Positions 1-6,877 of a DNA stretch of 61,039 nt are shown piece by piece. This DNA comes from Akkermansia sp. (GTDB taxonomy: Bacteria > Verrucomicrobiota > Verrucomicrobiia > Verrucomicrobiales > Akkermansiaceae): positions 1 through 61,039 of the forward strand of contig JAFXCP010000032.1 in the NCBI GenBank assembly GCA_017521405.1, written 5' to 3'. The notes below the pieces were generated by a model, which saw only the letters and a list, made by a program, of their open reading frames with translations, had not been told where the DNA came from and made no database searches. The translations under genes were made by a program, and so were the position numbers. How positions within the stretch are numbered: the stretch's first letter is position 1; each line of letters starts with the position of its first letter.

Positions 1-192
1 ACGCGTCACGACCTTTTCCTTCCCTCTCTTTATCCTCTCCGGCATCCCACCCGGCAGGTTGTAGCCGGTGGCGCCTTACCTTGCGGCGGCTCCGCGATGC
101 CTCGGAAAGTCTTACGACTGGAAAATTGCCTTGCCCGGCCGGCAGGGCGGCTTGCGCCTTACCTTCTCGAGCAACCCCGTGATGGGGTGCGG
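1..192 (-). ncRNA. structured leader RNA or ncRNA, class unknown, runs off the left edge
   Basis: This stretch lies directly downstream of a near-consensus promoter. On the minus strand it holds several hairpins: an ACCCC/GGGGT stem right at the start, an AGTC-GTAA-GACT stem with a GNRA-type tetraloop, and a CCACCGGC/GCCGGGTGG stem. The motif AAGGTAAGGCGC occurs twice. Near the edge a purine-rich GGAAGGAAAAGG stretch is followed by GTG (9-7), which could be a start codon. The best reading is a regulatory 5' leader of a gene just outside the window, but a free-standing RNA cannot be excluded. It does not show the conserved cores of RNase P RNA, tmRNA or SRP RNA. Confidence 0.45.
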
Positions 193-197
193 GGCAG

Positions 198-226
198 ACT
201 ATACACGAACTGCCGCGAAACGTCAA
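198..226 (-). promoter_or_regulatory. strong sigma70-type promoter reading leftwards
   Basis: On the minus strand TTGACG (226-221) and TATAGT (203-198) are separated by exactly 17 bp. Transcription should start near 190-192 and run out of the left edge. This drives the structured leader at 1-192, not the PEP-CTERM gene, which lies behind it. Confidence 0.75.
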
Positions 227-265
227 GCCAATTTTTGAAAAAAATGTGATTTTTTTCTTTTTTGC

Positions 266-304
266 TGAAAAAAAGGGAGCGGGCAGTCGGATGACCACCC
301 GCTC
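266..304 (-). terminator. Rho-independent terminator of the PEP-CTERM gene
   Basis: Arms GAGCGGG (277-283) and CCCGCTC (298-304) form a GC-rich stem. On the minus strand the stem is followed by a run of seven T (274-268). It lies about 40 bp beyond the stop at 345. Confidence 0.8.
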
Positions 305-344
305 TGTTTTTTCATATTTATTTGATGATGATTTGGTTACAGCA

Positions 345-1829
345 TTATCTGCGGCGGCGAGCCACCATTGCTGCCAGAGCCAGGAGGCTGAGGGTGGCGG
401 TGGCGGGTTCGGGGATGACGGTGTTGATGATGATGTTACCGTTTTCGTCCACGGTGCCGGAGAAGGCGATGTCTTCTACTTCCTCGCCATACATATCGTA
501 GATTTCGATGTTGGAGAGTACGTAGGATTCAGTTTCGCCGGCGGCGGTGCTGTTGACGAGTTCGAGGCTGAAATCGTCTCCCAGGGTTTTGCTCTGCTCA
601 ATGGCTTCTTCGCTGAGGTAGAGGCGCACTACGGCTGCTTCGTCCACGGTGAGTGTGGAGCCTTCGCTGAGGATGAGTGCGGAGTTCTCCGTGCCGTTAA
701 AGTCATCGATGGCGAAGGTGAGTGTGGCGCCTTCGCTGACGATGAGGTTGCCGGTGTGGGTTTGGTTACCTGCGGTGATGGTGCCGTCTTCGTTCAGGGT
801 GCCGATGATGAGTGTGGCGCCGTTTTGGATGGAGGTGTCACCAAAGGTGCCGGTGCCGGAGGCGGTGGTGCCGAAGCCTGCTTCGAGGTATCCTTCCAGG
901 GTGCCGTTGTTTGTGAGTGTACTCTCTCCGTTCAGGGTGACGGAGGTGACGCTCATGCTGGCGGATTCTGCGATGCTGACGGAGGATGTGTCCCAAGAGC
1001 TGAGGGAGTTACCATAGACGGTGGCGCCGTTTTCGATGTTTACCACGCCCACACCTTCTCCGCCACCCAGCTGGAGTACGCCGGAGAATTCGAGGCTGGA
1101 GTCTTCGCCTTCCACGTTGATGGTGGCATCGCCGGCAAAGCCTACGAAGTTGAAGCCGTCCGAGGCGTAGGTACCGCCGTTGGTGATGTTGATGGTGACA
1201 TTCGAGCCGGCGTTGATGCCCAAGTAGGCCGTGGTGCCGCCGGTGGTACTCAGTTCGCCGTTGTCGATGTTGACTTCACCGTTGATGAGTTGGAATTCAT
1301 GGGCGGAGGAGTAGCCTGTTTTATCCACGGAGAGTGTGCCGCCGTTGGTGATTTCAAGCACGCCGTAACCGGCGTTGAGGCTACCCATGACGAGGCCAGC
1401 TTTGGCATTGACTGTGCCACCTTCTATTTTGAGGGTGCCGGTGCAGCTGTATTGGCTGTTGCCGATGTCCAGGTGGGCGCCATCGCCATCGTTAGAGTTT
1501 TCTGCGCCGACGGTGAGGGTGGCGTCTTTGCTGACGATGATGGTGCCATCTCCGCCGGAGGTACCGGTGGTGTCGTACCCTTTACCGCCGATGAAGAGGG
1601 CGTTAGGGGTGGTGAGGGAGGCTCCTTCTTCGATGACGATGGTGGAGGGGCCATGGTAGGAGCCCACGCTTGTGGAGAAGCCGGAGCCGGTGAGTACCAT
1701 ATCGTCCGTAACGGAGCCGGAGTTCAGGATGTAACCGCCGGCTTCTGTGGTGTAGGTTACCTCGGCCAGAGAGGTCGATATACCCGACAGGGAGAGCATC
1801 AATCCTGCCAGTATGGGAGAGATTCGCAT
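345..1829 (-). CDS. secreted beta-strand-repeat protein with PEP-CTERM sorting tail
   Basis: A 494-residue exported protein. An N-terminal signal peptide (about residues 1-22, ending SLA) is followed by a long low-complexity passenger rich in Gly, Thr, Ser and Asn, with repeated short strands of the type GATL/GSTLT. This is typical of autotransporter-associated beta-helix proteins. The C-terminus is VIPEPATA, a hydrophobic stretch (LSLLALAAMV) and ARRRR, which is the PEP-CTERM tripartite sorting signal handled by an exosortase. No exosortase gene is in the window. There is no outer-membrane barrel, so anchoring should depend on the PEP tail. A hairpin in the 5' leader (1871-1893) may control expression. 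The substrate or ligand is unknown. Confidence 0.85.
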   Translation of the reverse strand: MRISPILAGLMLSLSGISTSLAEVTYTTEAGGYILNSGSVTDDMVLTGSGFSTSVGSYHGPSTIVIEEGASLTTPNALFIGGKGYDTTGTSGGDGTIIVSKDATLTVGAENSNDGDGAHLDIGNSQYSCTGTLKIEGGTVNAKAGLVMGSLNAGYGVLEITNGGTLSVDKTGYSSAHEFQLINGEVNIDNGELSTTGGTTAYLGINAGSNVTINITNGGTYASDGFNFVGFAGDATINVEGEDSSLEFSGVLQLGGGEGVGVVNIENGATVYGNSLSSWDTSSVSIAESASMSVTSVTLNGESTLTNNGTLEGYLEAGFGTTASGTGTFGDTSIQNGATLIIGTLNEDGTITAGNQTHTGNLIVSEGATLTFAIDDFNGTENSALILSEGSTLTVDEAAVVRLYLSEEAIEQSKTLGDDFSLELVNSTAAGETESYVLSNIEIYDMYGEEVEDIAFSGTVDENGNIIINTVIPEPATATLSLLALAAMVARRRR

Positions 1830-1870
1830 GAATGTTTTGCCTTTCTATTCTTTGGTAGTTCCTTTCGTGA

Positions 1871-1893
1871 GGGGGATGTATGCGACATCCCCC
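1871..1893 (-). promoter_or_regulatory. perfect hairpin in the 5' leader of the PEP-CTERM gene
   Basis: Nine-base arms GGGGGATGT and ACATCCCCC enclose the loop ATGCG, 42 bp upstream of the start codon at 1829. There is no T-run on the coding strand after it, so it looks more like an operator or mRNA-stability hairpin than a terminator. Confidence 0.5.
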
Positions 1894-1949
1894 CCCTGCC
1901 CTGTAATATAAACACATTGAAGCTAAAATTACAAGTATTTTTTTGCCAA

Positions 1950-1987
1950 AGAGAAAAAACCGCATTCCCGGCATGGGAATGCGGTTT
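1950..1987 (-). terminator. Rho-independent terminator of rplI
   Basis: Thirteen-base perfect arms (1957-1969 and 1975-1987, AAACCGCATTCCC and its complement) around a 5-base loop. On the minus strand the stem ends in TTTTTT, just after the rplI stop. Confidence 0.9.
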
Positions 1988-2010
1988 GAGAAAGGGATGC
2001 GGGGTTTGGC

Positions 2011-2514
2011 TTAGGCCTCGGCAGGGGTTTCCTCCTCTGCATCGGCAGGAGCAAGCACTTCGCCCTTGACGTCGAGTACAACCTTGATGGTGGCGGTAAC
2101 CTGAGCATGGAGCTTGGCGGCCACTTCGTAGGTGCCGGATTTCTTGAGGGGTTTCTCGAGTTCGATGGCGTGGCGGTCGATTTCGATACCCTGGGCGGCA
2201 AGACCCTCAGCAATCTGCTGGTTGGTGATGGCGCCGAAGACTTTGCCATTCTCGCCGGCCTCGAGGGTGCAGTTGACCGTGACGGTGGCAATCTTAGCAG
2301 CGATTTCCTGGAAGTTGGCCAGCTCGGCGGCCTCGCGCTCTGCGCGCTTCTTCTGGAGCATGTTGATGAAACGCTGGTTGGCGGGGGTAGCCTCGAACGC
2401 AAGGCCCTGAGGAATCAGGTAGTTGCGGCCGTAACCAGCCTTCACGGTAACGAGGTCGGCTTCACAGCCCAGACCGTCGATCTTCGTAGCGAGAATAACT
2501 TTCATGTTAGCCAT
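2011..2514 (-). CDS. rplI: 50S ribosomal protein bL9
   Basis: A 167-residue bL9, which binds 23S rRNA at the base of the L1 stalk. The N-terminal rRNA-binding domain has the diagnostic GYGRNYLIPQGLA motif at about residues 28-40. It is followed by the connecting helix (QKKRAEREAAELANFQEIAAK) and the C-terminal domain with VFGAIT and the TYEV ending. A short acidic Ala/Glu-rich tail extends past the usual end (about 150 residues). The start is MANMKVIL; the inner Met is possible. The gene is monocistronic and has its own terminator. Confidence 0.97.
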   Translation of the reverse strand: MANMKVILATKIDGLGCEADLVTVKAGYGRNYLIPQGLAFEATPANQRFINMLQKKRAEREAAELANFQEIAAKIATVTVNCTLEAGENGKVFGAITNQQIAEGLAAQGIEIDRHAIELEKPLKKSGTYEVAAKLHAQVTATIKVVLDVKGEVLAPADAEEETPAEA

Positions 2515-2610
2515 AACTCAGTATTTTTGGGTTTGGTGAGGGGGTGAGATACACGATTCCGGGGCATTTGTCAAGCAAAACCTGCAATTTTGATGCTCCG
2601 GGAGGTGAGA

Positions 2611-3840
2611 TTAGTGGGCTACGGTGAGGTTTTCAGCCTGTTCGCGGGTGAGTTCGATGCAGTTCCAGGGGAGGCCGTAGCGGTTGAGTGCGTCCATGAA
2701 GGGGTCGGGGTCGTTCTGCTCCATGTTGAATACGCCGGAGCCGCTCCAAGTACCGGAGAGAATCATGCGGCCACCGATGGCGGCGGGTACGCCGGTGGTG
2801 TAGGAGATGGCTTGGGAGCCCACCTCGCGGAAGCATTCTTCGTGGTCGCAGATGTTGTAGATGTAGAGGGCTTTGTAGCGACCATCCTTTTTACCTTGGA
2901 TGACGCAGCCGATGCAGGTGCGACCGTGGGTGGTTTTGCCGAGGTCGCCGGGGTCCGGGAGTACGGCTTTGAGGAATTGCAGGGGGATGATTTCCACGCC
3001 GTTGTACATGACGGGGTCGATGCGGGTCATGCCGACGTTTTTAAGGACGGTGAGGTGGTTGATGTAGTTGGGGGAGAAGCTCATCCAGAACTGGGCACGT
3101 TTGATGGTGGGGATGTGCTTAACGAGGGATTCCATTTCCTCGTGGTACATGCGGTAGATTTCGTATGTGCCGACGCCTTCCGGGCAGGTGAAGGGCTGGT
3201 GGAGGCTCATGGCGGCGGTTTCCTGGAAATCGCCGTTTTCCCAGTGGCGGCAGGGGGCGGAGACTTCGCGGATGTTGATTTCCGGGTTAAAGTTGGTGGC
3301 GAAGGCTTGGCCGTGGTCGCCGCCGTTCACGTCGATAATGTCGAGGTACTCAATCTCATCGAAGTGGTGTTTGAGTGCCCAGGCGGTGTAGATGTTGGTT
3401 ACGCCGGGGTCGAATCCGGAGCCAAGGAGGGCGAAGAGGCCGGCTTTTCGGAAGCGGTCTTGGTACTCCCACTGCCATTTGTATTCGAATTTGGCCACAT
3501 CGCGGGGTTCGTAATTAGCGGTATCCATATAGTGGCAGCCGGCTTCCAGGCAGGCATCCATGAGGGGGAGGTCCTGGTAGGGGAGGGCGACATTGAGCAC
3601 GAGAGCAGGGCGGATTTGGCGGATGAGTGCCACTGTGGCGGCTACATCGTCCGCATCCACGGCATGCGTGGTGATGGTGACGCCTTCGCGGGCGAGGACA
3701 TCGGCGGCGATGGCATCGCACTTGCTCCGGGTACGGGATGCCAGATGGATGTTTTTGTAAACATCCGACATCTGGGCGCACTTGTGGGCCACCACATGTC
3801 CCACACCACCAGCTCCGATAATGAGTACCGTGTTGTTCAT
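2611..3840 (-). CDS. carboxynorspermidine synthase (saccharopine dehydrogenase family)
   Basis: A 409-residue NADPH-dependent enzyme of the saccharopine-dehydrogenase fold. The Rossmann motif GAGGVGHVVAHKCAQ at residues 8-22 matches carboxynorspermidine dehydrogenase (the Vibrio type), which condenses diaminopropane or putrescine with aspartate semialdehyde to make carboxy(nor)spermidine. GSGFDPGVTNIY (about residue 140) and the later PAAIGGRMIL segment also fit that family. The next enzyme of the pathway, NspC decarboxylase, is not nearby. It is cytoplasmic. A saccharopine dehydrogenase in lysine metabolism is the alternative, but the N-terminal motif favours polyamine synthesis. Confidence 0.85.
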   Translation of the reverse strand: MNNTVLIIGAGGVGHVVAHKCAQMSDVYKNIHLASRTRSKCDAIAADVLAREGVTITTHAVDADDVAATVALIRQIRPALVLNVALPYQDLPLMDACLEAGCHYMDTANYEPRDVAKFEYKWQWEYQDRFRKAGLFALLGSGFDPGVTNIYTAWALKHHFDEIEYLDIIDVNGGDHGQAFATNFNPEINIREVSAPCRHWENGDFQETAAMSLHQPFTCPEGVGTYEIYRMYHEEMESLVKHIPTIKRAQFWMSFSPNYINHLTVLKNVGMTRIDPVMYNGVEIIPLQFLKAVLPDPGDLGKTTHGRTCIGCVIQGKKDGRYKALYIYNICDHEECFREVGSQAISYTTGVPAAIGGRMILSGTWSGSGVFNMEQNDPDPFMDALNRYGLPWNCIELTREQAENLTVAH

Positions 3841-3930
3841 AACGCAGGCGGAGAATGCCGCATAGTGGTATAGAAGTCAAGCAGAAACGCACTGCATGCC
3901 GCGTTCCGGGGTGGTGCTTCCCCGGCGTTC

Positions 3931-5409
3931 TCAGAATTTGAGAACGCCTTGGAGTTGGAATACGAGGGCTCCATCCCTGCCGGTGGAGTGGATGGGGTTA
4001 AAGATGTACTGGAGGTCCGGCTGGAGGAAGAATGTGGGGGTGAGCTGCAGAACGGTGCCTAGCTCCAGCCCATACTCATCGTGGTGTTTCGCGGGGTTTT
4101 CCGTGGCGGCGGGGCGTTGCCAAAGGAAGCCTAGGTAGACTTGCTCGGCATTGCTGCGGCTACCCCAACCGGAGCTGCGGAAGGGGGCTTGCAGTACCAG
4201 GCCGGCCGTGGCGGCAGCTTTAACGCCGGTGATGGCGGCGGCATCCGGGTCCATATATCCGCAGCGGGTGAAGAAGCCAAGGTGGGAGCTGCGGCCCAGT
4301 TGCTGCTGAAAGTTGATGGCGCCGCCGCAGCCGCTGCGGCCTTCGTGTTCGGTAAGGGTAAATTGGAGGCGGTATGTGCCCGGGCCGAGGCCAAGGGAAT
4401 CCTCGTGAATAAAGCCCAGTTCCGCAATGTGTACCCAGTTTGAGGAGCTGATGCGGGTGAGGGGGTTCTGGTTCACCCCGGCGGAGGTGCCGGTAGTGGC
4501 GTACATGGCGTAGAAATCGCGGGTGGGTTGCCAGGCGGTAAGGTAACCCCAGTTGTTCCACATGAGGGGGAGGCAGGGGTTGTACCCGAAGGATTGGTTC
4601 ATGAGTCCGCCGGCCCAGGAGCCTGTGTAGGCGTTCTGGTCGAGGTAGTTGCTGGTGTCCAGTGTGCCGGCCATCATGACCCAGCGGCCATTCAGCCCGC
4701 TCCAGCCTAGGGCCAGTTCCGGCAGGAATACGCCCTTGCCGCCGCGCAGGCTACCCTGCGGATTGCTCAGGGAGCCGATGCTGCTTTGGGCGCTGCGGCG
4801 GCGTTCGTTAAAATTGGTACCGATGCCCCAATCTGCCTCGTAACTCAGAAAGAGGCCGTGGGAGCCTCGGGGGTTACGGTACAGGAACCATTTGCCGGTG
4901 AGGCAGTTATTGAAGGAGGAGAAATCGCTGCGGTTCCGGTTGGGGCGCGGGAGGATGCCCGTGTAGTTGTACGAGAGGGTGAGGTCGTATTGCAGGCCGA
5001 TGCGGCTAAGGCGGTGTTTTACCCACTGGGCGGAGGTGGAGAGGGCATCCTTCCCCACCCATTCGCAAGGTTCTGCACAGGTGTTACCGGGCACGAAGAT
5101 ACCATCCAAATACGGCATGAAGCGCTGGGGGGAGGCGGGGAAGAAGCGGCGGGAGGCGTGTGCGGCTGCATCGTCCCGGCGGGTTTGGCGCACAAGGTGG
5201 GCGGTGGTGGGCACGCCCATGTAGCGGCGGGAGATTTGATGCTTGGCGGGCATGCCATGGTGTAGGCTGGCGGGCACGTGTGTTTCCGGCAAGGGGGCTT
5301 CCCGCCAGCCGAAGGCGGTATCCCAGTATTCGGAAATGGGGGTGGTGGTGGGCGGGGCTCCGGCAGCTAGGGCGGCAGTGGCAACGAGGCAAAGGATGGT
5401 CTTTTTCAT
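3931..5409 (-). CDS. OprB-family carbohydrate-selective porin
   Basis: A 492-residue outer-membrane protein. The start chosen is MKKTILCLVATAALAAG (5409), which opens directly with a signal peptide; an in-frame ATG 16 codons upstream would bury it. The body alternates aromatic beta-strands. The C-terminal part (LELGTVLQLTP, LQPDLQYIFNP, final LQGVLKF) matches the end of OprB porins, including the terminal Phe required for BAM insertion. The family takes up sugars by diffusion. The specificity here cannot be read. It stands alone and is divergent from kdsA. Confidence 0.8.
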   Translation of the reverse strand: MKKTILCLVATAALAAGAPPTTTPISEYWDTAFGWREAPLPETHVPASLHHGMPAKHQISRRYMGVPTTAHLVRQTRRDDAAAHASRRFFPASPQRFMPYLDGIFVPGNTCAEPCEWVGKDALSTSAQWVKHRLSRIGLQYDLTLSYNYTGILPRPNRNRSDFSSFNNCLTGKWFLYRNPRGSHGLFLSYEADWGIGTNFNERRRSAQSSIGSLSNPQGSLRGGKGVFLPELALGWSGLNGRWVMMAGTLDTSNYLDQNAYTGSWAGGLMNQSFGYNPCLPLMWNNWGYLTAWQPTRDFYAMYATTGTSAGVNQNPLTRISSSNWVHIAELGFIHEDSLGLGPGTYRLQFTLTEHEGRSGCGGAINFQQQLGRSSHLGFFTRCGYMDPDAAAITGVKAAATAGLVLQAPFRSSGWGSRSNAEQVYLGFLWQRPAATENPAKHHDEYGLELGTVLQLTPTFFLQPDLQYIFNPIHSTGRDGALVFQLQGVLKF

Positions 5410-5496
5410 GGTGTTGTGGAGTGCGACACAGCGGCGGGGCATGTTGTTCCAAAACAATTAGATGCGGATTTAGCGGGTATGCAACGTGGAATCTCA

Positions 5497-5525
5497 TTGA
5501 CTTTGAGCAAAACTTGCGGCATAAT
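5497..5525 (+). promoter_or_regulatory. promoter of the kdsA-lpt operon
   Basis: TTGACT (5497-5502), a 17-bp spacer, and CATAAT (5520-5525). The predicted start lies about 18 nt before the kdsA ATG at 5550. Confidence 0.6.
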
Positions 5526-5549
5526 CCCACTATCAAATCAACTTTTACC

Positions 5550-6368
5550 ATGTCATTCAACATTCAGAACGTCGAAATCGGTGGTCAGGAGCCGTTTTTC
5601 CTGCTGGGTCCCTGCTCTCTGGAGAATGAAGAATTCGCCTGGGAAATGGCTCGTTCCATTAAGGAAATTTGCACGCGCCTGAACCTGCAATTCATCTTCA
5701 AAGCCTCCTATGATAAGGCGAACCGCACCAGTGTGAAGAGCTTCCGCGGCCCCGGTATCGAGGAGGGTTGCCGTATTCTCTCCGAAATCGGTAAAGAGCT
5801 GCAAATACCTGTGGTAACGGATGTGCATACCGAGGAGCAGGCAGAATACGCCGCCCAGTATGTGGACCTGCTGCAGGTGCCCGCTTTCCTGAGCCGCCAG
5901 AGCGATTTGCTGGAGGCATGCGCCAAGACGGGGCGCCCCGTGAATATTAAGAAAGGGCAGTTCCTTGCTCCGTGGGATTGCAAGAACATTTGCGAGAAGA
6001 TGGAGGCCTTTGGTTGCAGCCGGTATATGCTCTGCGAGCGCGGCACCTCCTTCGGCTATAATAATTTGATTGTGGATATGCGCGGCATGTACTGGATGAA
6101 GCAGTTTGGCTGCCCGGTAGTGTTCGATGCCACGCACTCCGTACAGCGCCCGGGCGGGCTGGGCGGTGCCACCGGCGGCGACCGCGAGCTGGCTCCGGTG
6201 CTGGCAAATGCCGCCATGGCCGTGGGTATTGATGGTGTGTTTATGGAAGTGCATAAGGACCCGGATAATGCCATGAGCGATGGCCCGAACCAAGTATACC
6301 TGAAGGATTTGGAAAAGATACTGAGCAACCTGATGCTGGTGCGAAAGGCATACCAGCAGATGGCCTGA
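5550..6368 (+). CDS. kdsA: 3-deoxy-8-phosphooctulonate (KDO-8-P) synthase
   Basis: A 272-residue enzyme that condenses arabinose 5-phosphate with phosphoenolpyruvate to give KDO-8-P, the precursor of the inner-core sugar of LPS. Family hallmarks are LLGPCSLEN at the N-terminus, FKASYDKANRTS (about residue 50), VTDVHT, LQVPAFLSRQ, NIKKGQF, and FDATHSVQRPGG. The frame stays open far upstream, but ATG 5550 gives the normal N-terminus and sits just after the promoter. Its stop overlaps the start of the LptC-like gene (TGATG), placing KDO synthesis and LPS transport in one operon. Confidence 0.97.
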   Translation: MSFNIQNVEIGGQEPFFLLGPCSLENEEFAWEMARSIKEICTRLNLQFIFKASYDKANRTSVKSFRGPGIEEGCRILSEIGKELQIPVVTDVHTEEQAEYAAQYVDLLQVPAFLSRQSDLLEACAKTGRPVNIKKGQFLAPWDCKNICEKMEAFGCSRYMLCERGTSFGYNNLIVDMRGMYWMKQFGCPVVFDATHSVQRPGGLGGATGGDRELAPVLANAAMAVGIDGVFMEVHKDPDNAMSDGPNQVYLKDLEKILSNLMLVRKAYQQMA

Positions 6369-6877
6369 TGCGCCACCCCACCCTCCCTGCCGTGAAACAC
6401 CTGCTGCCCACTCTGGCCGCTGCGGCCGCACTGCTCCTGCCCCATGCCTTGGGGCAGATGCCGGCGGACACGGTCAAACAGGGGGAATTCCCCGGTCTCC
6501 AGCTGCTGCCCCCGGGCAGTGTGATTGAGGGCATCTCCCTGCCGCGCTACGATAACCACCGCGTTTCCGCCCTGCTACATGCCGCCCGCATGATTATCAG
6601 CACCCGCCAAGTGGTGCAGCTGGAAAAGCTGGAGGCTCAGCTGTACAGCCGCGCCGGCAGTCGCACCTATATCCGCACCGGGAACGTGGCGTACGATTTC
6701 GGCACGCAGCAAGCCGCCACCACGGGGGATGCCAGTGTGCAGGACGAGCGTTTCAGCGCGCAGGGCAAGGGGGTTATCTTTAGTTCCGCCACGCGCAAGG
6801 GAATTCTGCTGGGACCGGTGCGCACCACGGTATCCGCCGCTGTTTTTAACCGAGCTTCTAAAAACGAGCAGCCATGA
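6368..6877 (+). CDS. lptC: LptC-like LPS export protein
   Basis: A 169-residue exported protein with an N-terminal hydrophobic segment (about residues 11-29, ending ALG), then a soluble domain that reads as an LptC/OstA-type beta-jellyroll. It begins with the conserved-looking GLQLLPPGSVIEGISLPRYD and ends with a VIFSSATRKGILLGPVRTTV strand pair. LptC receives LPS from the LptB2FG pump and hands it to LptA. Similarity is weak and the call rests mostly on position between kdsA and an LptA-like gene, with TGATG and ATGA overlaps at both ends. Confidence 0.6.
   Translation: MRHPTLPAVKHLLPTLAAAAALLLPHALGQMPADTVKQGEFPGLQLLPPGSVIEGISLPRYDNHRVSALLHAARMIISTRQVVQLEKLEAQLYSRAGSRTYIRTGNVAYDFGTQQAATTGDASVQDERFSAQGKGVIFSSATRKGILLGPVRTTVSAAVFNRASKNEQP

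Noticed and set aside
1-192. RNase P RNA, tmRNA or SRP RNA
   Set aside because: None of the conserved cores (GAGGAAAGUCC, the tmRNA tag frame, or the SRP GGAAGCAGC loop) can be found.
246-2069. A 607-codon open frame opposite the PEP-CTERM gene
   Set aside because: It is rich in Gly, Val, Ala and Phe with no domain; it is the antisense shadow of a repeat-rich gene.
5160-5549. Upstream extension of kdsA
   Set aside because: It overlaps the porin gene on the other strand and precedes the kdsA promoter; family members start at MSFNIQ-like residues.
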